64,000 nucleotides of DNA from NCBI GenBank assembly GCA_015179125.1, contig WHVA01000054.1:186001-250000 (forward strand), read 5' to 3'. This document shows positions 22,092-32,588 of the stretch, piece by piece. Each line of letters begins with the position of its first letter. Within the stretch, counting starts at the first letter, position 1. The stretch is from Gautieria morchelliformis. Lineage: Eukaryota > Basidiomycota > Agaricomycetes > Gomphales > Gomphaceae. Below the pieces are notes generated by a model. It made no database searches and was not told where the DNA came from. It saw only the letters and a program-made list of their open reading frames with translations. Made by a program: the position numbers and the translations under genes.

Positions 22092-23475
22092 ATATTACAC
22101 CTGTTTGCAGTATGTAATTTTGGAATAGGATGTTAACTAGTGCCTTTCAATGAATAAAATCTATTGCTCAGTGGTTGAAACCACTGTGTTCGCCTCTCTT
22201 CTGTGTGCTGACTAAGCCTATCAAGGCGCGTCCAGCACTGATGAATGAGAGTCACGTGACAGTGTCGACAGAAGAATGGTGTCAATCCAAGGGATAACCA
22301 AATCAAAAGTGTTCGCTTTTAAGGTAGTATATAGTAAGCAGTGATAGTAAACCCTCAACGAAGATTTGGAATGAACTATCAAGGTTTGAGCTCTGTAGCT
22401 ATCAAACAAGACTACAGTAGCTTCAGGGGACAAAATAATCGATTCTGGATGATTTCGTTCATACATTCGTACTATCTATTTATACTTAGTAGTAACTACT
22501 AGTATTCAAGATATTGGACAGATGGGTCGAAAAGCTGCTTGTAACTAAGGGGTGACTAATTTATAGTCATAAAGTCATGGGATGATGGAGATAGTGTTAG
22601 GATTGTCTGGGCTTTGGAATAGAGATCTGTACCTAGTATACAAAGCCCCTGTCCACATGATGTTAGGATAGTAGTCAGTCAGTCGTGTCATGGAGTTCAA
22701 ATAGAAAAATGGAGCTGAATCTGCCCTGCCTAGCATAAATGCTAGGCTTAGTGATGGGGCTGCTGTCTCTGTGCCTTTTCTGTGGGGCAGCTAATTGAGT
22801 ATGTGTACTGTGGATGACATTCTCAAGTCGCTCCACAGTACCCTGTGCTCCTGCGCAGTCTATTGTCCTCTGTGGCGTTTGGTGCCCGCACCCACTTGGT
22901 GCCTGTGGCCTGGCGCCTGTCGACGTCATGGCCGATGCCATCACTCGATAGGCACGCCGTCCCTGATCGACCGCACGTGGTCGATGCCCGAACCTCTGTA
23001 CCTTACCCGATCTATGGGTAATGTAGCAAGTCATAAATTCATATGATCGTCATCTGCGCCGATGTCCATCGTAAGTGTCATTTCTATTTCTTTTCGATCT
23101 TTTCTTGTTTTTCTCTCTTTCTTTATTAGTTTCTCTTGTATATATAAATGATTTAAGATGGGATAATTGCATTTAACACAACATGTAAGGCGCGCGTCAA
23201 ATTTGATTCCATTTTAGCACGCAACACTCGAACAAGGATTTCTCACTAGCTTCTGCTTGGATTGCCTTGAGATTTTGTACATGAACATATGTTGATCATA
23301 GCTAGGGCACAGATGTATGAAATCCAAGTAAGACAAACTTTTGAGTTTTTGCATTTTTGGCCACTAGGCTGGGTGGTCAAACACCCTTTTGTGAGTATCC
23401 AAAGGTTTGCATCACTGTAATAAATAACTATATATTCTTCATAGGTACCAGTCTAGATAGAATAATGGCTAGTTG
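22092..23475 (+). repeat. Dispersed repeat M (copy 1), split by an LTR-like insert
   Basis: 22092-22117 (ATTACACCTGTTTGCAGTA and following bases) plus 23189-23475 match 44510-44822 in inverted orientation over about 310 bp. The shared part includes GGCGCGCGTCAAATTTGATT and a GGTGGTCAAACACCC segment. No protein is encoded. It may be a terminal region of a DNA transposon, and the second copy lies next to the 5' side of a Tc1 element. Confidence 0.65.
22118..23183 (-). mobile_element. 1066-bp LTR-like insert, family X/Y (copy X)
   Basis: It is bounded by TSD TGTAA (22113-22117 and 23184-23188) inside repeat M. The plus strand begins TTTTGGAATAGG and ends TTTAACACAACA. A sister copy at 52109-53179 has the same ends and its own 5-bp TSD. 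Read on the minus strand it starts TGTTGTG, has TATAAATAG at about 22480, and ends in AAAA rather than the usual CA. Length, TSD size and lack of genes suggest a solo LTR with a non-canonical 3' end. Confidence 0.75.
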
Positions 23476-23629
23476 TTGACCCGCTACCACCACGTCCATA
23501 AGCCCCAAGAGAAGACTGTTCAACCTACTACCAAGGATCACAGACGCACATCCGCCACCTCATGCTTGAATGTGCCTCTCCTGCATGATAAATACCGGGT
23601 TTAAGGTGACTCTACACCAGTAACTAGTA

Positions 23630-24370
23630 ATGCACTCCACGCTACCAGATGTCACATATATAATACTCCTTACTCTAGGCAGTACTCGCACTCGTACTAC
23701 AACCGCTCGACTGGCTCACTTGGAGGTCTTCAATCCTCACGGCCTGGGTAAACTCGTGGATCAAATGCACAAATATTCCGCGAGTGGGCCTGGACCGTGC
23801 AGTATATCAATTGTAACAGCATGCCTTAGAAGCAACTCGCCTTTTGTTAGAGTGCCCATCGGCGCCCCGGGCTGTCCCACCCTCTCCCTGGATGACACCG
23901 CCTCCGCCGCGCCCTTCGACACCTTTGCGTGGCCCCCTGCGTGCCTCACTGCCGTGCACCGCATCCTCGCGCTCGCGCCCCACCTCGGGCGCCTCACCCT
24001 TGTCAACGTGCCCCCTGTGCACTGGCCCACCCTCACTGCGTGCCTCCCACCACGCCTCAGCACGCTCACCGTCAGCCCCGCGTGGGCCTCCTCCGCGTCA
24101 GCGTCAGGCCGCACGCTGCGCACTCTGCTGCATCGATGCCATCCTCCCCAGCGCGGAGCTCGTGTGCACCGCCGTCAAGCCAGTGATTGCGAACTGCACG
24201 CTGCACATGGTCTGCAGCGTGAAGAAGAGGGACATCCCCGCGCAGGAGAGGAGGAAGGGGCGGTGGCGCCCAGTGCAGTCGGAGAGGAACCACCGCCCAG
24301 GCAGGTGTTGCGGGAATTAAGGGGTCGGCATGGAAGACTGTATGATGTATTAGACAATTCTTCAGGATGA
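23630..24370 (+). pseudogene. Host-like ORF remnant, LRR/F-box-like, weak
   Basis: A GC-rich island (23860-24330) in an AT-richer setting encodes 'AVHRILALAPHLGRLTLVNV', then 'WPTLTACLPPRLSTLTVSP', reminiscent of leucine-rich segments of fungal F-box-type proteins. The downstream part shifts to a neighbouring frame ('CIDAILPSAELVCTAVKP'). The base composition contrast and the frame change suggest a decayed fragment of a host gene. No firm family. Confidence 0.3.
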
Positions 24371-24400
24371 TTGTATCCTTGCGAATGATGATCTTGGTGA

Positions 24401-24673
24401 TCATAATGCGGGCAAACAGGTATAGGTGAAATCTAAGATTATAATATGATTGCTGGCAATGCGTGTCACATCGTAAAGAATGCGCACCTTAGCTTTGGGC
24501 TGGGAATTGCCAATAGCCCTAAGCTGGCCCAAACGCTCTGACTGGCTCAGGGGGCCTTCCATTATTTTTTGCACAGGACTTGCTATTTTACTTGAAAAAA
24601 AAGATAGAAACAAGCCTGCGACAAGCACTCCAGAGAGCACAATGCAACAAAGCACAGATCCAGTCAGCATCAT
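24401..24673 (-). CDS. Hypothetical small protein with one membrane segment
   Basis: Ninety residues. The N-terminus 'MMLTGSVLCCIVLSGVLVAG' continues with 'LFLSFF' as a single hydrophobic helix, followed by a basic polar tail ('SQSERLGQLRAIGNSQPKAK'). I do not recognise it. It could be the first exon of a longer gene or a chance ORF. The gene starting at 24838 is transcribed divergently from it. Confidence 0.25.
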   Translation of the reverse strand: MMLTGSVLCCIVLSGVLVAGLFLSFFSSKIASPVQKIMEGPLSQSERLGQLRAIGNSQPKAKVRILYDVTRIASNHIIILDFTYTCLPAL

Positions 24674-24837
24674 GAATGTAGAGTCAAAGAAGGAAAACTT
24701 ATCTCCACTGTGTCTGCAGGTGCGCTAAGATATAATGTCAGAGTAGAAGGAACGAGCGAGCGTGAAGTACATTACTCACACGTAAAAATGAGTCAGCGTT
24801 ATCCAACCCAATTCGACTTGCTGTAGCCGCTGCAACG

Positions 24838-26479
24838 ATGGGGAATGGTAAGAACAAAAGGAAGCCTTCTAAGTCTGGTAGAGATAATATGGTCAATGAA
24901 TCATTGGAAAGAACATTACCTGGTCAGTATGTTATAATAATGGAATTTCATCAAGAACTGACAAAATGATCTACCAGCTGATGAAACCGGCACTTCTCGA
25001 CTGAAGCATCAGGCAGCGAAAAAGGTCCAATTCGCTGACATGATGGAACCGGGCCCTGATCAAGAAGAGTTTCGACCGGAAACCGTATCTGAGGCCGAGT
25101 CCAACGAGCTACCGGACGGCTCAGAGTTTGAGGAGCCAGTAGACGTCGTTCACAAACAGGTAAAGGATGAGCCTAGTATGTACTTTATTATTTTTATTAT
25201 ATATATGCTCATGTTTCATCTAGAATTGTTTTGCGTGTTCTGGATTGTACCGAAGCAGAAGGATTTATTGAATGTGTCAAAATCCCAGCTAGTGCACATT
25301 TCAATGAAGTGGAGGAGTGCATTTTCAAAGCCATTGGGTGCTACAAAAATGTGAAAAAAATGCCCCAGCTAGCTTACCGCTTCAAAGGAGTGCGCAACAA
25401 GCATCTCTCGAAGCTTGCCAAGGAAGATGACTGGGCCACTCTCAAGGATGACGTGATGAGTGCTCAGATAAAGAAGAAAAAGGGTGATGCAAGTGGGGTC
25501 GAAGTAGAAATTGTCCTGGATGAAGACGTAAGTGTACATATGTATCACTATGGCAGCCATATCTGATATTGTACTATTATAGTATGTGGCATCGCTTCGG
25601 CATGCACTTTCTGGCAAAAAAGGAAAAATGGTGGCAAATACAGGTGGCAGGGGCAGAAAGAAGAGAGAAGCTCGGATCCAAGATTTGAACGCTGATTCTG
25701 ATGTTGACTCAGGGTCTGACATCGAAGAGCGTAGCCAATTGACAAAACATGAAAAGGATTACATGGAGGCTTTGAAGGCGGAATATTCTAACTGTGGCAA
25801 GAGCACTTGCGTTTCGAAAGTTTGCAAGCTAACCAAGAATGGAGAGCATGCACACTTGTCCTGGAATCAACTGCAATCCTGGGTAGCGGCTTTGGTATGT
25901 CATACACTGTATCCATGTTACTCAATGTTAATAATGCATAAATAGGTTTCTGAGATGCATGGTGTCACTCTTAAAACTCCACCAAACAATTCACATTTCA
26001 GAGACTTCCATTACCGTAAAGAAGAAAACTCGATTCCAAAAGCAAAGTCTGAAGATGTGCCAATGCAGAACATACCCGGTCATGCCCCACTATGCGTTCA
26101 AGGCTCCTTTCCTGTCATGCCGTTTTCCGGCTTCTTCCCACAATACGACTATCGAGCATTTGGTCAAAACATTCATCCGGTCCGTCCTGCCACTCCACCC
26201 AACTCTGGAAAGAGTGGGCCCACTCCTACAACACCTGGCGACGTTGATTTTCCTAGCATCGATGAATTCCTTGAGGAGGTTCGTACCTGGCCTGAAGCCA
26301 GAGGCCGAAACATCAATTCCCTCAAGGAAAAATTTGAAACAAACCAGGTTTATTTTCTAAATGAACTAAAGGACGTATCGGTAGATACTATCAAGACAAA
26401 CATTGGATTGTCATGGGGTAATGCTAATTTTGTCACAAGGGCTGTCAGGAAGGCTATTAGGAATCTTGTCAGGGAATAG
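24838..26479 (+). CDS. Unidentified five-exon gene, C-terminal SAM-like region
   Basis: Proposed exons are 24838-24922, 24978-25159, about 25224-25527, 25583-25894 and 25946-26479. Introns 1, 3 and 4 have GT...AG ends and keep phase. The exon 2/3 junction is off by one base as I read it, so there is either an indel or a misplaced splice site. The product has an acidic N-terminus ('EEFRPETVSEAESNELPDGS'), a conserved-looking domain ('CVKIPASAHFNEVEECIFKA' and 'MPQLAYRFKGVRNKHLSK'), a lysine-rich low-complexity middle, a Pro-rich stretch and a final helical segment ('SIDEFLEEVRTWPEARGRNI' and 'WGNANFVTRAVRKAIRNLV') resembling a SAM-type fold. I cannot name the family. It may be a host nuclear protein or an accessory ORF of a DNA transposon, and it lies next to Prp8 and hAT remnants. 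No premature stop is present. Confidence 0.5.
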
Positions 26480-26654
26480 GTGCATCATTATGAGCATCAG
26501 TAGAAGACAAGTCATTACCATAGATTTAGCACATGCATTATCGATGAACATGAGTCTAAATATAGGGATGCTCTTCGTTATATATTTGGGTCTTGGAACT
26601 TGAGACGTTGCCCAAGTTGCTCCACCAATGCCGGAAAATCCTCCTGCTTCACAA
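26480..26654. other. Gap between unidentified gene and Prp8 scrap
   Basis: No gene is called. An open frame on the minus strand continues from the Prp8 scrap but has no similarity to Prp8 that I can see. Confidence 0.35.
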
Positions 26655-26932
26655 ACATGCAAAGAACAGTGGTGGCGGCACCATGCCGAATACGCTCACA
26701 GTTGTAATCAGGTTACCTGGACTTGGACTCGCAGGTTTGCCAGCTTCCAGAAGTGGAACCTGGACTTGACCTGAGTTTTTCTGCAGGTTGACTTGGACCC
26801 GCAGGTTAAACCTGTGGGTGACTTGCAGTGACTTGCCAGATTATTCCGAGCTGACTCATCCCGTGCAAGTGCATGACACATCTCCTCCCATGGGGATGGG
26901 GGTGAGCTATTTCACACATCCTTACATCCTAT

Positions 26933-27093
26933 TTTGACCATGCTCCTCTAGCAACATCCACAGATGTCGAACGTGCATTCAGTCAGGGCTGACTGACTGC
27001 ATCACGGATGTGTCGCTCTCTGAAGGAAGAGTCGACACATGCCAGAACCATACTCAGCACATGGCTGTCATACAAAGGACTTGTTCCTTGAGG
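26933..27093 (+). pseudogene. hAT transposase C-terminal dimerisation remnant
   Basis: The reading 'APLATSTDVERAFSQG', a TGA (26990-26992) in place of the expected Arg, then 'LTASRMCRSLKEESTHARTI' and 'LSTWLSYKGLVP' and a stop, is the dimerisation region that ends hAT transposases. The catalytic domain and the BED zinc finger are absent. It lies within the 654-bp element and identifies it as hAT. Confidence 0.85.
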
Positions 27094-27334
27094 AATGTGT
27101 TGTAGAGTTGCTGCATGATAAGAGTAAGCATGTCAAGAAGGCTGTTGTGCAGAAGGAGGTAATAGTAGTTGAATGACATGAATTCTTGGAATGTAAGGCT
27201 TGCAGGTCTGCAAGTCACCTGCGGAATTCCAAAGGCCAAACCTGGACTTGGCAGGTTTTTAGGCGCCGGGTCACCTGGACTTGTGGGAGTTGGATCTGCA
27301 GGTTAAAATCACAGGTTGAACTGCGAGTCACCTG

Positions 27335-27832
27335 TGTTGGGTGCATTTATGCTCCTGCACCAAAATCAAGCATAATATATTCGATTTATTGTATGGTGTT
27401 CCAATCTCTTCTCACATTGTTCTTGTACCATGCATCCATTTCCCTGATTATTTTCGAAATTTTCCAGTCACTCCCTACCTCTCCATTTTATTTTGTTATT
27501 TCTATTTTCACAAGCGGCTGCACCCAGCGGAGTCTGAAATGACTTCGACGCGCGAGCTCTTGGGCGCTAAAGGGCCGGGTAGTAGTACATGCACAGTGAG
27601 ACAGATTTCCCCCTCTCTCAGTGACAACTAAATTCATTGAGAGAGGCAAGTAAATTAGTCTAGTGTTCTTTCGATTTATTGACCTAGAAATCCTCTGTAG
27701 TGAATTAATTTCTAGGTAGTGTATAATATATTTACAGTGACAACTAAATTCACTGAGAGAGTGAATTAATTTCTAGTCTATTCTTTTGAGCAACAAGTCC
27801 ATACCTACTGCCTATAATTCCTGTCTACTACA
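27335..27832 (+). repeat. 5' LTR of Copia C2
   Basis: 498 bp, matched by 32092-32588 with three differences. It contains an internal direct repeat of a GTGACAACTAAATTCA-type segment. No TATA box stands out. Confidence 0.95.
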
Positions 27833-27837
27833 GGGTT

Positions 27838-29223
27838 ATGGGCCCCGGAGACACTTCTGAGAAGCTATAGGGTGTTGAGAAGCTTGCTACTGATGGAAGT
27901 AATTGGCCATTGTGGTGAGCCACTCTCATCAGCTATTTCGAGTCCAAAAATCTACTCAAGCATGTAGAAGGGAGAGTCACTCGACCTCCTGATCCTCCAG
28001 TTATTCCCCCAGGCCATATTCTTACAGAAGCTGAGGAAACTCAGATGGATAAGGCTGAGGAGAAGCTGGAGAGATACCTTGCTAGAGAAAGACAAGCCAA
28101 GACCCAAATCATCGTCTCAGTGGAAGAGTCACTAGCTCTGATGCTACAGAAACAAAAGACAGCAAAAGAGACTTGGGATGCACTGGTCAATGAAATGACC
28201 AAAAAGCCCAAGATGGTCCTCACCAGCCTGCAGAGACAACTCCGCAGTATGAGATGTCCTGAGGATGGAGACTTGAGAGATCATTTGGACAAGGTCCAAG
28301 ACCTATATGCTCGTCTTAATGAGATGGGAGCCAGAGTTTCAGAAGAAGAATTCATGGACATTATCCTTGCGTCACTTCCACCATCCTATGAGGCAGTCAT
28401 GAACGCCCTTACCACTTCGCTTGAAGAATGCGGGAGGCCATTAGTCCCTGATGATATTATTAGGGTAATAAAGGCTCAGTATGACAGGAAGAAAACGCTC
28501 CCACAAGAAGAGCAGGTGTTTATTGGTTCATCTACTAAGAAGGACCAGAAGGGGCAGAAGGCGCATATATGCACCAACTGCAAAAAGCCTGGACATTCCA
28601 TCGAAAATTGCTGGGCTAAAGGAGGTGGTAAAGAAGGTCAAGGACCACGTCAGAAGAAAAAAGCCAAAGGCAAGAAGAAGAAGGGTAAAGCAAAAGCGAA
28701 TGTTGCCGAAGAAGAGTCCTCTTCTGAGGAAAGTGATGATGGGCATCTTGCCTTCACCAATTTCGACGAGTGCTCGAATTTCAATCTGAGCACATCCTCA
28801 GGAGTTATAGTCATAATCGACACCGGAACGACATCGCATATGACTCCTCACAAAAATTTATTGAGGAACTACTGTCAATTCTCACAGCCGAGGACTATCC
28901 GAGCAGCCAACAAAGGCATCTTTGATGCCTTCGGTTCAGGACTGCTCGTATTATCCAATAAGGTTGGAGATAAAACAGTAGAAGTCACTTTGCAAGATAC
29001 ATACTATGCACCCAAAATTGCTGCTACCCTCGTCTCGATCGGTCGGTGCAATGATGCTGGCTACAATATTCGACTCGGTGGCCAGAAATGCACAATATCT
29101 AACACTGCTGGAAAGGTATTGATGCAAGCACCGAAGGTCAATGGCTTATATCGACTAGACCTCCAGTCACCAAGTGCTCAAGCCCATATGTGTTTGTCTG
29201 CCATGGAAATTCATCAAAAATAG
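27838..29223 (+). pseudogene. Copia C2 gag and protease
   Basis: The in-frame ATG at 27838-27840 lies inside the tRNA primer site. Stops at 27868-27870 (TAG) and 27916-27918 (TGA) break the first 30 codons; from there the frame is open to 29223. Gag helices ('LQRQLRSMRCPEDGDLRDHL', 'FMDIILASLPPSYEAVMNAL') are followed by the CCHC knuckle 'CTNCKKPGHSIENC' (28570-28611), a lysine-rich tract, the protease D-T-G in 'VIIDTGTTSHMTPHKN' (about 28816) and the start of GAG_pre-integrase. A one-base frame loss at about 29215-29222 ('IHQK' then TAG) separates it from the rest of pol. Gag and pol of Copia elements are normally one ORF, so this is damage. Confidence 0.9.
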
Positions 29224-32078
29224 GGCACATCTCACAGAAGTCCCTACAACATCTATTAAATCGTGGCATGATATTGGGCATTGAACTGAGCTCCACAGGC
29301 GATAGAATTGTCTGTGATGCGTGTATTCAAGCCAAGATTGCACGCAAACCTCTTCCTCGAGAACCCAGAGACCGAACATCAAAATTCGGTGACAGAATTT
29401 ATTCTGATGTCTGGGGACATGCAAGACACCTCACGATCGATAAAAAGTCATATTATGTCTCCTTTATCGATGACTACTCAAGAGAATCGGTGATCTATCT
29501 CATGGCGAACAAATCAGAAGCATTCTCAAAGTACAAGCTCTATGAGGCTTTAATGCTTCGACAGAGAAATGTGCACGTCAAGGCACTTGTTTCTGATCGA
29601 GGGGGTGAGTATACGAGCTCTGAATTCGAACAGCATCTAGCCAAACAAGGCACGAAGCATCAGTTGACGGTACACGACACACCAGAGTCTAATGGTGTTG
29701 CCGAACGTCTGAACCGAACTCTCACTGAGAGAACTCGTGCCATGCTGCTGGAATCAGGCCTTCCTAAGATATTATGGGGCTATGCGATACAGCATGCCAA
29801 TTATCTTAGGAACAGGACACATACAAGAGCTCTACCCGATAAAATGCCCTACGAGATGATTCACCATGAGAAACCGAATCTCAAAGACATTCACGCGTGG
29901 GGAACTGAAGTCTACGTTAAAGTTACTCAGGGAGATAAATTGGCAGCTCATGCCAAGAGAGCTCGGTGGATAGGAATTTCTGCGCAGAGTCATGGTCATT
30001 ATGTTTATTGGCCTGACTCGCACAAAGTTTCTGTCGAGCGGAATGTTGTGTTTGATTCAGAGATGAAGAAGGGAAAGGTCCCAATCATTTCTATTGAGGA
30101 ATCCAAGCTACATACGTCTAGAGAAGAGAAGAAGGCCATTCCGGCATCAGTGCCTGTGCCCAGTCGCTTAGTCAGTGAAGAGGCAAAGATCGAAGAAATT
30201 GATGAAAGCGCACCAGAAGAATATCTTGAAGAGCTGCAACCTATTCAGGGAGTTGATGACAGACCTAGAGAAGCTGAACCAATCAGGAGAAGCGAAAGGA
30301 TCCGTCAACAACAAGTGCAGCCAGCCCCAACAGGTCCCGTAACAAGATCTCAAACTCAGAGACAAGCTGGCGCACATATGACTACGCTAGCTTACGAGGA
30401 CGTTGAGGACCATAAAGAAGATTTATTCGACCAAGAATTATCCTCCGAGATTGATGGCATCAGTAGCTATGAGTTTGCCATCAGTGCGTTTCCAACCGAC
30501 GGTCAAAACAATAAAAAGGCACCGGATTTGAGTCAAATTGAACCTAGCAATGCAGACGAAGCTCTGAATAATCCTATGTGGAAGAAATCAATGGACAAAG
30601 AGTACGAGGCCCTAATCGACAAGGGAGTGTGGGAACGAGCTAAACCACCTCCTGGAGCCAATATTGTCGGTAATAAATGGGTCTACCTTTGGAAGCGTAA
30701 TCCAGAAGGGAAACCAATAATGCCTAAATCGAGAATGGTCGCCCAAGGCTTCACACAGAAGTTTGGAGTCGACTATGATGAGACATACTCACCTGTTGCT
30801 CGGTTATCCTTCCTATGGATCATATGCGCCATTGCTGCTAGGAACGACTGGCCTATTCATCAAATGGACGTGGACTATGCATACCTCAATGCTACACTGC
30901 CTGAACCTATTTACATGAAGCAGCCGTATGGATATGAGTCCGGAAATAAAGACGAAGTGCTACTTTTGAAGAAAGCACTCTACGGCCTCAAACAATCTGG
31001 AAGGGAATGGTACAAACATCTAAGTGGTGAATTCCACAAGTTAGGATTCACTACGTCAGCCACAGATGGGGCTGTATTTTATAGACATGGCGGAAAGGGG
31101 CATGTGATCATTGCAACAGCTGTGGACGACCTCACTATCACAGCTGAGAATCAGTCAGTCCTGGATGAAGTCAAACGAGATCTTGCTCAGGTCTTCAGTA
31201 TGAAAGATCTAGGCGAGATTCATTGGCTATTAAACCTCAAAATTGAAAGAGACTGGCAGAAGAAAACCATTGCAATTTCACAACCCGCATACATCAAGAA
31301 GATCATCAAGAAATTCAATCTCGAAGATGCGAAAACTTATGCTACGCATCTTTATCCAGCCGTAAAATTATATAAAGACCAATGTCCTTCTACAGAGAGA
31401 GGCAAGAAAGCCATGTCGAAGATTCCATACAGGCAAGCAATAGGATCACTGATGTGGGCAGCTGTAGCCACTCGACCTGACATTGCATTTGCAGTGTCAT
31501 TACTCTCACAATTCCTCGAAAATCCAGGTTGCACACATTGGAATGCAGTTAAACGTGTCTTCAAATATTTGAAAGGCACGAAGCATTACAAACTCACACT
31601 TGGAAGAAATTGAGACGGCTTGATGGGGTATTCAGATGCGGATTGGGGTTCACAGAGTCATAGGCATTCGTATTCAGCATACTTATTTCAGATTGATGGG
31701 GGCACTGTTTCATGGAGTTGCCAGAAACAGTCGATAGTAGCCCTCTCATCAACTGAAGCCGAATTCGTTGCCCTGACCCATGCGGGCAAAGAGGCTCTCT
31801 GGATGCGCCATTTTATTTCTGAAATATTCCAACCACTGAACAGACCCATCCAAGTTTATTCAGACAATCAATCAGCCATTACAATCACATATGGCACTCA
31901 ACAACACACGAGAACCAAACATTTCAACATCCGATTATATTTCCTTCGAGATATAATCAAAAATCAAGAAGCCAAGCTCGTTTATTTGCCAACCAAACAA
32001 ATGTTGGCAGATATTCTCACTAAAGGACTTCTTAGTCCTAGAGTGAAGATGCTCAACCAGAGAATCGGAATATATTAA
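29190..32078 (+). pseudogene. Copia C2 pol: integrase, RT, RNase H
   Basis: In the frame one base back from gag: 'IGHISQKSLQHLLNRGM' and 'CDACIQAK' (zinc region), integrase D ('FIDDYSRESV'), D ('LVSDRGGEYTSSEF') and E ('ESNGVAERLNRTL'), RT ('NKWVYLWKRNPEGKPI', 'DVDYAYLNATLPEPIYM', 'ALYGLKQSGREWYK', catalytic 'VDD' at 31122-31130), then RNase H after a TGA at 31611-31613 ('YSDADWGSQSHRHSYSAYLF', 'STEAEFVALTHAGKEALW', 'DNQSAITITYG', 'TKHFNIRLYFLRD'), ending at 32078. All catalytic motifs are present; only the frameshift and the one stop disable this part. Confidence 0.9.
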
Positions 32079-32091
32079 GCTTGAGGGGGCG

Positions 32092-32588
32092 TGTTGGGTG
32101 CATTTATGCTCCTGCACCAAAATCAAGCATAATATATTCGATTTATTTATGGTGTTCCAATCTCTTCTCACATTGTTCTTGTACCATGCATCCATTTCCC
32201 TGATTATTTTCGAAATTTTCCAGTCACTCCCTACCTCTCCATTTTATTTTGTTATTTCTATTTTCACAAGCGGCTGCACCCAGCGGAGTCTGAAATGACT
32301 TCGACGCGCGAGCTCTTGGGCGCTAAAGGGCCGGGTAGTAGTACATGCACAGTGAGACAGATTTCCCCCTCTCTCAGTGACAACTAAATTCACTGAGAGA
32401 GGCAAGTAAATTAGTCTAGTGTTCTTTCGATTTATTGACCTAGAAATCCTCTGTAGTGAATTAATTTCTAGGTAGTGTATAATATATTTACAGTGACAAC
32501 TAAATTCACTGAGAGAGTGAATTAATTTCTAGTCTATTCTTTGGAGCAACAAGTCCATACCTACTGCCTATAATTCCTGTCTACTACA
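32092..32588 (+). repeat. 3' LTR of Copia C2
   Basis: 497 bp, the partner of 27335-27832. It begins directly after TTGAGGGGGCG and ends at the second ACCTG target duplication. Confidence 0.95.

Larger units (their letters stand above)
27335..32588 (+). mobile_element. Full-length Copia element C2 (5254 bp)
   Basis: The 5' LTR is 27335-27832 (498 bp) and the 3' LTR 32092-32588 (497 bp), both TGTTGGGTG...CTACTACA, with two substitutions and one 1-bp indel between them by eye. The TSD is ACCTG (27330-27334, 32589-32593). The primer site GGGTTATGGGCC follows the 5' LTR directly and is complementary to the anticodon arm of initiator tRNA-Met, as in other Copia elements that prime from a cut tRNA. 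A purine tract (TTGAGGGGG) precedes the 3' LTR. It is inserted in the hAT remnant. Confidence 0.95.

Noticed and set aside
22675..23034. Minus-strand frame shared with 52571-53068
   Set aside because: Partly conserved between the X and Y inserts, but it lies inside LTR-like repeats, has no motif and overlaps a GC-rich palindromic stretch. Similarity follows from the repeat itself.
23183..23475. Repeat M as a tRNA- or rRNA-derived SINE
   Set aside because: No A-box or B-box arrangement, no poly-A or simple-repeat tail at either edge.
29205..29225. Programmed -1 frameshift between gag and pol of Copia C2
   Set aside because: The A-run does not form a standard X-XXY-YYZ slippery heptamer in the gag frame, Copia elements usually have one ORF, and the element carries other damage. 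A one-base loss is simpler.
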